Shown: in pieces, positions 8,249-16,575 of the stretch | Layout of the letters: every line of letters starts with the position of its first letter | Numbering within the stretch: position 1 is the stretch's first letter | Source of the DNA: CALBPI01 sp039821605 | GTDB lineage: Bacteria > Pseudomonadota > Gammaproteobacteria > Steroidobacterales > Woeseiaceae | DNA: 64,000 nt | Direction: 5' to 3' | Assembly (NCBI GenBank): GCA_039821605.1 | Contig: JBCBNV010000004.1 | Location: forward strand, 434,001-498,000 | Notes under the pieces: generated by a model | Told to the model about the DNA's origin: nothing | What the model saw: only the letters and a program-made list of their open reading frames with translations | The model's database searches: none | Translations under genes and position numbers: made by a program

Positions 8249-9272
8249 GTTTCCCGACCTTGCGCAGCCCGAGGGCTGGTTGCCGCTCGCGTTCATGCTC
8301 GTCATGGCGCTGTCGATGCTCGCCTACGTGATCCTCGACGGATTTGATCTTGGCGTCGGCATCTTGCTGCCGCGTGGCGATGATGCCGAGAAGGACCTCA
8401 TGATCGCGTCGATCGGACCATTCTGGGACGCCAACGAAACCTGGCTGGTGCTCGGCATCGGCATCCTGCTCGTCGCGTTTCCGCTCGCGCACGGCGTGAT
8501 CCTCACGGCGCTGTACCTGCCCATCTCGGTGATGCTGCTGGGCCTCATCCTGCGTGGCGTGGCGTTCGACTTTCGGGTCAAGGCGCACGCGCAGCACAAG
8601 GGGAGCTGGAACCTGGCGTTCTTCGCGGGCTCGCTGCTGGCGGCGACCTCGCAGGGCTACATGCTGGGACGCGTTGTCACGGGTTTCGAGGTCACATTGG
8701 CCACGACGCTGTTCTCGCTGTTCATCGGCCTGTGTCTGGCCGCGGGCTACGCGCTTCTGGGTGCGACCTGGCTCATCATCAAGACGGAGGGCGCGCTGCA
8801 GCTCAAAGCCGTCGCGCAGGCGCGCGTGGCGCTCGTGCTCACGGCGCTCGGCATCGGTGCGGTGTCGTTCATGACCCCCGCGCTCAATGAGCGCATCTTC
8901 GACAAGTGGTTCCAGCTCGAGAACCTGCTCATGGTCTGGCCCATCCCCGTCGTCACGATCGCCGTGTTGTTCATTTGCTGGCGTTCGCTGGGTCGGCTGC
9001 CCGTGCGGCTTGCGGATGGCAACGACTATGGCGACTGGGTGCCGTTTGCCTGCGCGGCAGGCCTCTACCTGCTCGCGTTTCAGGGGCTCGCTTATGCACT
9101 GTTTCCCTGGCTCGTGCTCGACGAGATCACGATCTGGGATGCCGCCAGTGCGCCCGAGTCGCTCATGATCATCTTCGTGGGCGCCATCCTGGTGCTGCCC
9201 GTGATCATCGGCTACTCGGTGTTTGCCTACCGAGTCTTCGGCGGCAAGGCGGCCAGGCTCGAGTACTACTGA
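8241..9272 (+). CDS. cydB: Cytochrome bd-type quinol oxidase subunit II
   Basis: The 343-residue, eight- to nine-helix membrane protein carries family signatures YVILDGFDLGVGIL near residue 30, GPFWDANETWLV, and GVAFDFRVK. It forms the heterodimer with subunit I. The start overlaps the cydA stop by eight bases. Its stop codon overlaps the end of the convergent PLP-decarboxylase gene by seven bases, so no terminator fits between them. Confidence 0.95.
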   Translation: MPEFPDLAQPEGWLPLAFMLVMALSMLAYVILDGFDLGVGILLPRGDDAEKDLMIASIGPFWDANETWLVLGIGILLVAFPLAHGVILTALYLPISVMLLGLILRGVAFDFRVKAHAQHKGSWNLAFFAGSLLAATSQGYMLGRVVTGFEVTLATTLFSLFIGLCLAAGYALLGATWLIIKTEGALQLKAVAQARVALVLTALGIGAVSFMTPALNERIFDKWFQLENLLMVWPIPVVTIAVLFICWRSLGRLPVRLADGNDYGDWVPFACAAGLYLLAFQGLAYALFPWLVLDEITIWDAASAPESLMIIFVGAILVLPVIIGYSVFAYRVFGGKAARLEYY

Positions 9273-10498
9273 TCCGGCGGACGGGTCGTGTCGGCAATCG
9301 CGACGGCAATCGCATTCGTGACCCGTTCGGCGTCGGCGTTTGGATTGGCGGCAACGTGCCGGATCCAGTGCAGCCCGTCGAGCGTTGTCGTCGAGGCCAT
9401 GCCTTCCGGGAGCGCATCGAAGACGCGCCGCGTGCGCGCGTCGTCACCCAGGCGCCAGGCGATCACGCCCGATTCGGGCGCCGCAAAGATCTCGGCTTGC
9501 GTCTGTCTCGCGAGAAAGGCGTGCACGCGCTGTGCCGTGCGCATGCAGCGGTCGATGCGCTCGGCCATGCCCTGGCGTCCCCAGGCTATGAGCGTCGCGA
9601 GCAAGGGCACCGCCGTCGCGCCATGCGAGCCCAGCACGCCGACGTTTGGCGCCGCGAGATAACCACCTTCGAAGGCCAGCGCGGTGTTGGCGCGGTCTGT
9701 GTCGCGGAACAGCACGAGCGCCGACTCCTTGGGCTGGAACAGCCACTTGTGCGCGGAGATGGCGACCGAGTCGGCCTGCGCCATGCCATCGAGCCGTGAC
9801 GCGTAGCGGTTGCTGAGCGCGAGACCGCCGCCCCAGGCCGCGTCGACATGCGTCCACGCGGCCCCCGTGTCGGGCGTCAGTGCGTCGATGGCGCCCGTCG
9901 ACGTGGTCCCGGCCGTGAGCACGAGGCAGGTCTCGCTCAGGTCCGAGGGCAGCGCGTGCCGGTCGAGCCGGCCGGCGTCGTCGACGGCGACCCCCTCGTA
10001 GCGCAGTCCCAGCAGGTGCGCCGACTTTCTCACCGACAGATGCGCGTGCTCGCTGGCCAATACGCGGCGCGCACCGGCCACATCGCGCGCCGCCCAGAGT
10101 GCCGTCAGGTTCGCGACCGTGGCGCCCGGCGTCATGTGGCCGCCATCCATGCCGAAGTGTGGCTTGAGCCAGTCGACGACGCGGCTTTCGATATCCCTGG
10201 CCGCGGGACTCGTGGCCGGGTGCAGCAGGTTCTGGTTGAGCGCAGCGTTCCAGAGCGTCGTGGCCCAGGTCACCCAGGGCGTGGGCGGGTCCATGTGCGC
10301 GAATGCCGTCTCATCGCCGAGTGCCGTGGCCGCGCCAACGACATTGGGCGCGAGCATGCGCAGCGTGTCGGTTTCGCCGATACCGGCCTCGGGCAGGCGA
10401 TCGGGCAAGGGCACGGCCTGCAGACTGGCGCCCTCGAGCAACAGCGACACGGCCTGCGCCAGGCCGTCGGGTGTGGGCTTGAAGGCATTGTCTTGCAT
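9266..10498 (-). CDS. PLP-dependent group II decarboxylase/aminotransferase-fold protein
   Basis: The start is set at 10498, where AGGAG lies nine bases upstream; a longer frame has no ribosome site. The product is 410 residues. The PLP-binding lysine sits in VAISAHKWLFQPKES. The cofactor-binding segment MTPGATVANLTALWAARD and the substrate-phase segment WTHVDAAWGGGLALS match the glutamate/aromatic-amino-acid decarboxylase superfamily. It probably decarboxylates an amino acid. The specificity, including whether it acts on aspartate, tyrosine or another substrate, cannot be assigned. It is divergent from the membrane-anchored unknown gene at 10590. Confidence 0.85.
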   Translation of the reverse strand: MQDNAFKPTPDGLAQAVSLLLEGASLQAVPLPDRLPEAGIGETDTLRMLAPNVVGAATALGDETAFAHMDPPTPWVTWATTLWNAALNQNLLHPATSPAARDIESRVVDWLKPHFGMDGGHMTPGATVANLTALWAARDVAGARRVLASEHAHLSVRKSAHLLGLRYEGVAVDDAGRLDRHALPSDLSETCLVLTAGTTSTGAIDALTPDTGAAWTHVDAAWGGGLALSNRYASRLDGMAQADSVAISAHKWLFQPKESALVLFRDTDRANTALAFEGGYLAAPNVGVLGSHGATAVPLLATLIAWGRQGMAERIDRCMRTAQRVHAFLARQTQAEIFAAPESGVIAWRLGDDARTRRVFDALPEGMASTTTLDGLHWIRHVAANPNADAERVTNAIAVAIADTTRPPDQ

Positions 10499-10577
10499 AC
10501 GTTTGTGCTCCTGCGGCCAGCGCCGATCATTCCCCAAAAACGGGGCCGACGTCACGTGTTCGGCCCGGGTTGCGCGG

Positions 10578-10589
10578 TAGCATGGACGC
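10578..10589 (+). promoter_or_regulatory. Candidate leaderless promoter (TANNNT-N6-ATG)
   Basis: TAGCAT at 10578-10583 is followed by exactly six bases and then the ATG. No Shine-Dalgarno is present. The spacing would put the transcription start on the start codon. Confidence 0.35.
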
Positions 10590-11318
10590 ATGCACTGGAG
10601 CCGCCCTGTCCTGATTGTCAGCGCCGCAGTGTTTGCGGTGGCCTTTTCGAATCGCAACGACCTGTCCGCGTCGATCGCGTTCGATGCGGGGATCGACCGC
10701 GCGCCGCTGCAGCGCGCGACGGAGCGCTATCCGTTCCAGGCCAACTGGGACGGCATCGACTACCAGGTCGAGCCCGAGTACGACTACGAGCTGACGGGGC
10801 TCGTCGTGTCGTTCCGCCAGCACGATGGCGAGTCGCGCATGCACCGGCTCAGCGAGGACCACCTCAACGTGGCGGACCTGTGCGTGGTCTGGGGCGACAC
10901 GGCGCGCAGCCCGCGGCTCTCGAGCATCAGGTTCTGGAACGGAATCTTCACCTGCAACTTCTCGACGCGGGACCAGGCCGCCTGGAACGCGTTCGACCAG
11001 ACCGAGGTGTCCAACAACCACATCATCGCCGATGACGCGCAGATCCGGGACCGCGTCGACGACGTGCGCATCGGTGACCAGATCCGTGTGCGCGGCACGC
11101 TGGCTGCCTACATCAGCCCCAATGGCAGCAAGCGCGGCACGAGCACGACGCGCACGGACACCGGGGACGGTGCCTGCGAAACGATCTACGTCGATGAGTT
11201 CGAGATCGTGGTGCGCGGACGTAATGTCTGGCGCCCGACCATGTGGGCGTCGCTGGGCGCCATGGGCCTTGGCCTGTTTGGCTTCTTCTCGGCGCCGCAC
11301 AAACGCCACACGAACTGA
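10590..11318 (+). CDS. Uncharacterised membrane-anchored protein
   Basis: This is a 242-residue protein of unknown function. Residues 3-20 are a hydrophobic anchor or signal segment. A soluble middle follows, with YQVEPEYDYELTGLVVSF and HLNVADLCVVWGD. Later comes VRIGDQIRVRGTLAAYI, which looks like an OB-type strand pair. A second hydrophobic helix (about residues 218-235) precedes a short basic tail. Two membrane helices therefore bracket an extracytoplasmic domain. I recall similar conserved hypotheticals in proteobacteria but no function for them. There is no obvious operon partner, and upstream sequence suggests a leaderless transcript. Confidence 0.65.
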   Translation: MHWSRPVLIVSAAVFAVAFSNRNDLSASIAFDAGIDRAPLQRATERYPFQANWDGIDYQVEPEYDYELTGLVVSFRQHDGESRMHRLSEDHLNVADLCVVWGDTARSPRLSSIRFWNGIFTCNFSTRDQAAWNAFDQTEVSNNHIIADDAQIRDRVDDVRIGDQIRVRGTLAAYISPNGSKRGTSTTRTDTGDGACETIYVDEFEIVVRGRNVWRPTMWASLGAMGLGLFGFFSAPHKRHTN

Positions 11319-11388
11319 GAATGTAATATAAACTTGACAATTCGAGCGGCTTAGGCGAATCTGTGAATGTCAAGTTTATCTAACATTC
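11319..11388 (+). promoter_or_regulatory. Large nested palindrome (operator/promoter) of the membrane protein-XRE pair
   Basis: A perfect 12-bp inverted repeat (ATAAACTTGACA at 11328-11339 and its complement at 11368-11379) contains a consensus -35 hexamer TTGACA in its left arm. It is nested inside GAATGT/ACATTC (11319-11324, 11383-11388), and it encloses ATTCG/CGAAT (11340-11344, 11356-11360). A weak -10 (GAATCT, 11357-11362) has 17-base spacing. The likely reader is the XRE protein encoded two genes down. Confidence 0.6.
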
Positions 11389-11398
11389 GGAGTCTGCC

Positions 11399-12112
11399 AT
11401 GAATTCGAGTTTCATGCCGCTGGGGCCGTTCATTGCCGTGTTCTTCATTGCCAGCGTTGCCGTGGCGTTCAAGGTCTACCGTGCGCCGGGTGACGCACCG
11501 GCCGCAGAGCGCGGCCTGCTCGCCAGCGCCTGCGTGCTGGTCGGCCTCTCCCCCGTGGTCTGGCTGCTGGTCGGCTGGCTCGCCGGGGAGACGTCCGTGT
11601 TCACGGGCGGCATTCAGCTCATCGTTGCCGCGGCGCTGGCCGGGGCTGCCGGACTCGGCCGGCATCGGCGACGGCAGGTGCCGGTTGTGGTGTCGCGCTG
11701 GCACTTCAATGAGAAGAGCGCGTTCATCATCATTCTGTCGCTGCTGGTGGTCTGCGCCACATTCGCGCGGCGCGCCTGGGGCGGTGAGGACGCGGTCGTG
11801 CTCGCAAGCTTCGGGCGCGCCATCGTGGAGCTCGTCGTCTTCGTTGTGATCGGCCACATCATTGCGGCACTGACCCATGCGCCCATCGACGCCGCTGACG
11901 CCAAGCCCGACGAACGGGACCGCGCGGTCACACTGCTCAGCGCACGCAACGCGTACTACCTGCTGTTTGCCGGTTTCGTGTCGTTGCCGTTCTACGCCGT
12001 GTTTCAGCCGTCTGTGGTGGGTTTCGTGGTGACCTGGACCGGCGTGCTCGTGTTGTCGGAACTGGTCTATTACGGCTCCGTGCTCACCTATTACCGTCTG
12101 GGCACCGAGTAA
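11399..12112 (+). CDS. Multi-pass membrane protein paired with an XRE regulator
   Basis: The 237-residue protein has about six hydrophobic segments, beginning at residues 8-24. Others include LLASACVLVGLSPVVWLLV, FIIILSLLVVCATFA, VELVVFVVIGHIIAAL and FVVTWTGVLVLSELVYYG. GGAG lies seven bases before the ATG. It resembles the many small bacterial membrane proteins of unknown role encoded directly before a 70-residue Xre repressor. The stop overlaps the regulator start (TAATG). I see no catalytic motif. Confidence 0.72.
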   Translation: MNSSFMPLGPFIAVFFIASVAVAFKVYRAPGDAPAAERGLLASACVLVGLSPVVWLLVGWLAGETSVFTGGIQLIVAAALAGAAGLGRHRRRQVPVVVSRWHFNEKSAFIIILSLLVVCATFARRAWGGEDAVVLASFGRAIVELVVFVVIGHIIAALTHAPIDAADAKPDERDRAVTLLSARNAYYLLFAGFVSLPFYAVFQPSVVGFVVTWTGVLVLSELVYYGSVLTYYRLGTE

Positions 12113-12336
12113 TGGCGCCACGTCGCAGAAGCCGCGTTCAAAACCACGTGCGCGCGCTGCGCGAACGCCACGAGGGGATGACGCAGCAGCATCTGGCGGA
12201 TGCGTTGGGCGTGTCGCGCCAGACGGTGATTGCCATCGAGCAGGGCAAGTTCTGCCCATCGCTGGAGTCGGCGCTGCGCATTGCGCGCCTGTTCGAGGAA
12301 CCTGTGGAGGACGTGTTCGAGCTTGAGGCCGACTGA
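12112..12336 (+). CDS. Small XRE-family helix-turn-helix regulator
   Basis: At 74 residues this is almost only a Cro/CI-type HTH. Helices 2 and 3 read TQQHLADALGVSRQTVIAIE, followed by GKFCPSLESALRIARLFEEPVEDVF, the YozG-type signature. It is coupled to the membrane protein by a one-base overlap. It is the best candidate to bind the palindrome at 11319-11388 and so autoregulate the pair. Its stop codon abuts the stop codon of the convergent TMEM175-like gene with no gap. Confidence 0.9.
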   Translation: MAPRRRSRVQNHVRALRERHEGMTQQHLADALGVSRQTVIAIEQGKFCPSLESALRIARLFEEPVEDVFELEAD

Positions 12337-13078
12337 TCAGCTGTCGGGTTTGGCGTCGGGGAAGCGGGCGTCGAAACGCTTCGAAATGACGAAGCCGAAC
12401 AGGGGCATGGCGATGCCCAACAAGCCGTAGCACCAGCCAGCGACCGGAATGAGGCCTTCAGGCAGCGTGACGGCAAGCAGGATGGACAGCAGACCGACGC
12501 CGCCGACCATGCTCCATGGCAACCACGTCCCCCCAGGTAATAAAGCGCTCCTCGGGCGTGAGGTGCAGCTGCGCCCATTGTCGGGCGGCATGCCAGTAGA
12601 GCAGTACGATGCAAAGGTTCGATGCGAAAAACCCGGCGCCGTAAATGACGAACAAGCCGCGCGCCTGCTCGGCGCTCTGAATCGAAAACTCCGAGGGCAC
12701 CCAGCCGTTGGTCATGCCCTTGACCGCGGCGGTCGCCATGGCACGCAACGGGTAAACATAGACCAGCAGGATAAAGACGAGCGCCAGGCTCACGAGCGTT
12801 CCAAACGTCGTATCGAGGCCGTATCGAATCGACCAGTTGCGGTGCGCGATCCAGAACATGCCGAGAATCAGGAATCCGAACAGGAACGCAGGCACAGCCT
12901 TGAGCGCCGTAATGAGCTCGTCGTAGTTGGTCGGGACGGCATCAAATGAGATCACGAGCAGGGTCAGCGCAAACGCGAAGGCGGCGTCTATGAACCCCTC
13001 CAGCCGCGTGGTGTCCCGGCCACGGTTGTAGAAGTACTTCGACTTCTCGAGATGTGCCAGCGGATGCTGCTCTTTCAT
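12337..13078 (-). pseudogene. TMEM175-like (DUF1211) potassium channel gene with a +1 frameshift
   Basis: Two minus-strand frames together form one TMEM175-type protein. The first, from the ATG at 13078, carries the diagnostic helix RLEGFIDAAFAFALTLLVIS (usual FSD motif here FID) and four further helices, and is in frame to about residue 182 (FITW). The second frame supplies TWLPWSMVGG, the final helices and the C-terminus ending KPDS at 12337. The switch falls in a run of six G (12529-12534). Five G would give a continuous protein of about 246 residues. As read, the product would end in an unrelated Arg-rich tail. A homopolymer sequencing or assembly error is as likely as real decay. Confidence 0.75.
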
Positions 13079-13126
13079 CCCGGCACCATGCCACAGCCCA
13101 GTGTCTATGCGTACCCCATTGATATA

Positions 13127-13146
13127 TTGTTATAAATGTATAACAA
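13127..13146. promoter_or_regulatory. Perfect inverted repeat in the divergent TMEM175/TonB-receptor promoter
   Basis: TTGTTATA and its exact complement TATAACAA flank a four-base spacer in an AT-rich patch of an otherwise GC-rich region. It lies midway between divergent genes and overlaps TATA-like boxes. A dimeric regulator site is likely, but the regulator is unknown. Confidence 0.5.
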
Positions 13147-13228
13147 TTTGACGACGTGCTAAACCGGCGCAAAAAAGTGGCTTTGCGACCACTTTGCGCA
13201 GGCACGTCGGGGGAACGAGGGGAACAAC

Positions 13229-15685
13229 ATGACCAAGCGATCGGGAACGGGTCTGGCACGCGCCAGCCTCGTGGCAGGTATCACGGCGGCGACGGCCTTC
13301 GCGCCCACGGCGCAAGCTCAGGAAATCGAGGAGATTGTCGTCTCGGCGCGCAAGCGCACAGAGACGCTGCAGACGGTGCCGGTTTCGGTATCGGCCGTCA
13401 CCAGCGACACGATCGTCAATCTGAACCTGCAGGACTTCTCAGACATCGCCAAGCTGTCAGCGGGAATTGTGTTCGACAATGACTTCGGTCGTACCTCGAA
13501 CCGACCGGTCATACGCGGGCAGGCCAATATCCTCGGTGAGTCGGGCGTGTCCTACTTCATCGACGGCGTCTACATTGAGGGCTCGCTGGCCGATTTCGAC
13601 CTCAACGATGTCGAGCGCTTCGAGATCATCAAGGGCCCGCAAAGCGCGCTCTACGGGCGCAACACCTACTCGGGTGCCATCAACATCATCACCAAGTCGC
13701 CGGGCGACACGGTCACGGGCAACGTCGCCGTGACGCTGACCGACGACAACGAGCGTGAGATCTCGGCGGCGGTTCGCGGGCCAATCACAGAGACGCTGTC
13801 AGGCGGCATTTCTGTGCGTCGCTTCCAGCTCGACGGACCCTGGACCAATACTTTCGATGGATCGGACATTGGCGAGCAACAGTCGAATTCCTTCTCGGGC
13901 GTGTTGCAGTGGGAGCCTGCAGACAACGTGAGCGCCCGATTTCGCGCCTACTACAACGACCTTGAAGACGGCCAGCCGCCGCTGTTCGCGCAGGGCTCGG
14001 AGTTCAACAACTGCTTCGAAGACAACGGCAGTTTCTACCAGGGGCTGGGCCGTTACTTCTGCGGCACGCTTGATCCGCGTCCGATCAACACGAACTACAT
14101 CGAGCAGGCGCCGGATGCTCGCGAGGAGCAGCAAAACCTGCAGACGAGCCTCGTTGTCGACTGGCAGATCAGCGACGCCGTTTCGCTGACGAGCATCACG
14201 GGCTACAACGATATCGACTCGATCCAGATCACGGACGGTGACTACAGCCCGGGCCATTTCGAAGTCGCCAACTTCACGCCCAACGGCTTCCCGTTCGCGG
14301 GCTTCGCCGACGGACCGCCGTTCGACTACGCCTACGTGGGCAGCATCGTCGACTTCACGTTCTCGGGCTGGGACCAGGAAGAGGACTTCTCGCAGGAACT
14401 GCGCCTGTCGTTCGAAGGTGAGAAGGTCAGCGGGCTGCTGGGCGTCTACTACTACGACCAGGAAAACGACAACCGCGACGTGCGCGAGTTGCCGTCTGAC
14501 GCCTTGGCCGTGGCTGGCGCCAACTTCGGCGCGGAGTTCGCACGTATGCTGGGTGTCTGCGCGGCGAACTTCCTCTGCGAGTCGATCGTGCCGTTCTTCG
14601 GTCCGACTATCGACGTAGGGCGTAACCGGGAGCAGCTCGATCTGACCAACACTGCGATTTTCGGCCTCGTCGAGTTGCCGCTGTCCGAGAATTTCACGTT
14701 GACCCTCGAAGGCCGCTACCAGGAAGAGGATATTGACCAGGTTGCCACGCTCCAGAACGAAGGTGGCCCGGTCGATGATATCGTCCGCTCCAGCGCGACG
14801 TTCGACGCCTTCCTGCAACGTTACACGATCGACTATCAGGTGACGGACGACGCGTTGCTCTACGGCGTTGTCGCCACGGGTACGAAGCCCGGCGGCTTCA
14901 ACGACCCGCTCGCGATTCGCGCCGGCCTGCCGACCTTCGAAGAGGAGGAGGTGACCTCTGTCGAACTCGGTGCCAAGACGACCTGGCTCGATGGTGCCCT
15001 GACGGCCAACGTGGCGATATTCTCGAACGAGATCGATGGCTACCAACTCACGCAGAACGCGCGTTCGGGCGCCAACACGACCTCGGCCACAGTCAATGCC
15101 GGTGACGCGCGCATCAATGGATTCGAGCTCGAGTCCACACTGCGCGCCGGCGACATGCTGACGCTGACGCTCAACTACGCGTACACGGATGCCGAGTTCA
15201 CGGACGGCTTCGACGAGAACCAGGGTGTGCTCAACGACGTCGCCGACGACGGCCTCGTCAACTGCTCGCTGGGCGAGCAGTTTGGCAACACGGACTGCGA
15301 AGTCTCGGCGTTTGGTTCGATCGACGGCAAGAAGATTCCGCGAACAGCCGAAAACATGCTGTTTCTCGATGCCGAGTTGCGCGACAACTTCAGCGCCGAC
15401 TGGGAGTGGTTCGCGGGCTTCAACTACAGCTACGAGTCGAGCAAGTTCGCGCAGGTCCACAACCTGGCCAAAACGGGTGACACAGGCCTCGTTGGTGCGC
15501 GCTTCGGTGTAGAAAGCGATCGCTACTCCGTGATTCTGTTTGGCCGCAACATCTTCGGTGAGGACAGCTCGCCGCTCGTGCTGCGTTACGCCGACGGCAA
15601 CGCCTCGTTCCGCCGTTCGTTCGTGGGCACGGCCCGCCGCGGCGCGCACTGGGGCCTCAACTTCAACGCCCGCTTCGGCGACTGA
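13229..15685 (+). CDS. TonB-dependent outer-membrane receptor
   Basis: The 818-residue protein begins with a signal peptide ending AQA. A TonB box follows (EEIVVSARKR, about residues 33-42), then a plug domain with RPVIRGQ, VSYFIDGVYIEG and VERFEIIKGPQSALYGRNT. The rest is a beta-barrel rich in alternating aromatic strands (for example LLYGVVATGTKPGGFND). The layout is that of the catabolic receptors that import large or scarce organic ligands rather than a clear siderophore receptor. GAGGGG lies before the ATG. It appears to head an operon with a hydrolase, aldehyde dehydrogenase and SDR, suggesting uptake of their substrate. The ligand is unknown. Confidence 0.93.
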   Translation: MTKRSGTGLARASLVAGITAATAFAPTAQAQEIEEIVVSARKRTETLQTVPVSVSAVTSDTIVNLNLQDFSDIAKLSAGIVFDNDFGRTSNRPVIRGQANILGESGVSYFIDGVYIEGSLADFDLNDVERFEIIKGPQSALYGRNTYSGAINIITKSPGDTVTGNVAVTLTDDNEREISAAVRGPITETLSGGISVRRFQLDGPWTNTFDGSDIGEQQSNSFSGVLQWEPADNVSARFRAYYNDLEDGQPPLFAQGSEFNNCFEDNGSFYQGLGRYFCGTLDPRPINTNYIEQAPDAREEQQNLQTSLVVDWQISDAVSLTSITGYNDIDSIQITDGDYSPGHFEVANFTPNGFPFAGFADGPPFDYAYVGSIVDFTFSGWDQEEDFSQELRLSFEGEKVSGLLGVYYYDQENDNRDVRELPSDALAVAGANFGAEFARMLGVCAANFLCESIVPFFGPTIDVGRNREQLDLTNTAIFGLVELPLSENFTLTLEGRYQEEDIDQVATLQNEGGPVDDIVRSSATFDAFLQRYTIDYQVTDDALLYGVVATGTKPGGFNDPLAIRAGLPTFEEEEVTSVELGAKTTWLDGALTANVAIFSNEIDGYQLTQNARSGANTTSATVNAGDARINGFELESTLRAGDMLTLTLNYAYTDAEFTDGFDENQGVLNDVADDGLVNCSLGEQFGNTDCEVSAFGSIDGKKIPRTAENMLFLDAELRDNFSADWEWFAGFNYSYESSKFAQVHNLAKTGDTGLVGARFGVESDRYSVILFGRNIFGEDSSPLVLRYADGNASFRRSFVGTARRGAHWGLNFNARFGD

Positions 15686-15691
15686 TCGCTG

Positions 15692-15720
15692 GTGGGCGGG
15701 GCCTCGGGCCCCGCGCCCAC
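15692..15720 (+). other. Strong intercistronic hairpin after the TonB receptor
   Basis: The arms 15692-15703 and 15707-15720 pair over 12 bases with a TCG loop and a two-base bulge. No T-tract follows, so this is not a standard terminator. Such hairpins protect the upstream message and lower expression of distal genes, which fits a receptor needed in larger amounts than the enzymes. Confidence 0.55.
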
Positions 15721-15752
15721 TGGCGACGCGCGCGGCGGACGGGAGCCATGTC

Positions 15753-16568
15753 ATGACCGTTCGCCGCCAGTTTGTCGACGGCCCCTTCGGCCAGATCCAC
15801 GTGCGCCACGCCGGCGCGCCTGACGCGGTGCGGCCGGCTGTTGTGTGTCTGCACCAAAGCCCGAAGTCGGGTCGGCAGTTCCTGGACCTGCTCGCGGCGC
15901 TCGGTGGCGAACGCTTTGCGGTCGCCCCCGACTACCCGGGCATGGGTGAAAGTGATCCGCCGCCCGCGGACCCGCCCGTCACGGTCGCCGACTACGCGGA
16001 CAGCGTGGTCGCGGTACTGGACGCATTCGACATCGCAACCTGTCATGTTGTGGGGCATCACACGGGGGCACTGGTTGCGGCTGAGCTCGCGACACGCCAT
16101 CCCGGGCGCGTGCTGAGTATCGTCAGCATCGCCGCGCCCGTGATCGAGGACAGCGAGCTCGCGGCGTTCGAGAGCGCTTTTGAGCCCATTCCCGTCGACG
16201 AGGCCGGCACGCGCTACGCCACGCTTTGGCAGCGCGTGCTCGAGCACCGCGGGCCCGGCATGACGCTCGAAATGTGCGCCGAGTCCATGGCTGAGAACCT
16301 GCGCGGCGGCGAAGGCTACGAATGGGGTCACCGGGCCGCGTTCGCCTATGTGCCCACCTACCGGGAGCGGCTGGCGACACTCGAACACCCCATGTTCGTC
16401 ATGAACGTGCGCGATGATCTCTGGGAAATCACGCCGCGTGCCGATGGCCTGCTGCGCAACGGCCTGCGTCGCGACTACCCCGACTGGGGCAACGGGTTCC
16501 TCACGCTGCGTGCCAGTGAGGCCGCGATCGATATTGGCGCGTTCATCGCGCGCCACGACCCGGCATAA
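15753..16568 (+). CDS. Alpha/beta-hydrolase fold protein with atypical nucleophile elbow
   Basis: The product is 271 residues, starting at the ATG at 15753 behind GGGAG. The fold is recognisable: VCLHQSPKSGRQF (HG-like oxyanion strand), APDYPGMGESDPP, and an elbow VVGHHTGALVAAEL at about residues 99-112. At the position of the usual serine nucleophile (GxSxG) there is His103, flanked by Thr104. A late acidic segment, VMNVRDDLWEITPRA, is present. The protein may be a non-hydrolytic member of the family or use another residue. The hydrolase name is by fold only. It sits between the TonB receptor and an aldehyde dehydrogenase. Confidence 0.82.
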   Translation: MTVRRQFVDGPFGQIHVRHAGAPDAVRPAVVCLHQSPKSGRQFLDLLAALGGERFAVAPDYPGMGESDPPPADPPVTVADYADSVVAVLDAFDIATCHVVGHHTGALVAAELATRHPGRVLSIVSIAAPVIEDSELAAFESAFEPIPVDEAGTRYATLWQRVLEHRGPGMTLEMCAESMAENLRGGEGYEWGHRAAFAYVPTYRERLATLEHPMFVMNVRDDLWEITPRADGLLRNGLRRDYPDWGNGFLTLRASEAAIDIGAFIARHDPA

Positions 16569-16575
16569 TCGAGCC

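Noticed and set aside
8241..9272. A cydX gene after cydB
   Set aside because: The convergent decarboxylase gene ends inside the cydB stop region, leaving no room for a small ORF on the plus strand.
12458..13078. A separate 206-residue gene
   Set aside because: Its C-terminus is Arg-rich and unrelated, whereas the adjacent frame continues the membrane protein after the six-G run.
15692..15720. A terminator between the TonB receptor and the hydrolase
   Set aside because: There is no T-tract, so the strong hairpin is better explained as an intercistronic stabiliser or attenuator.
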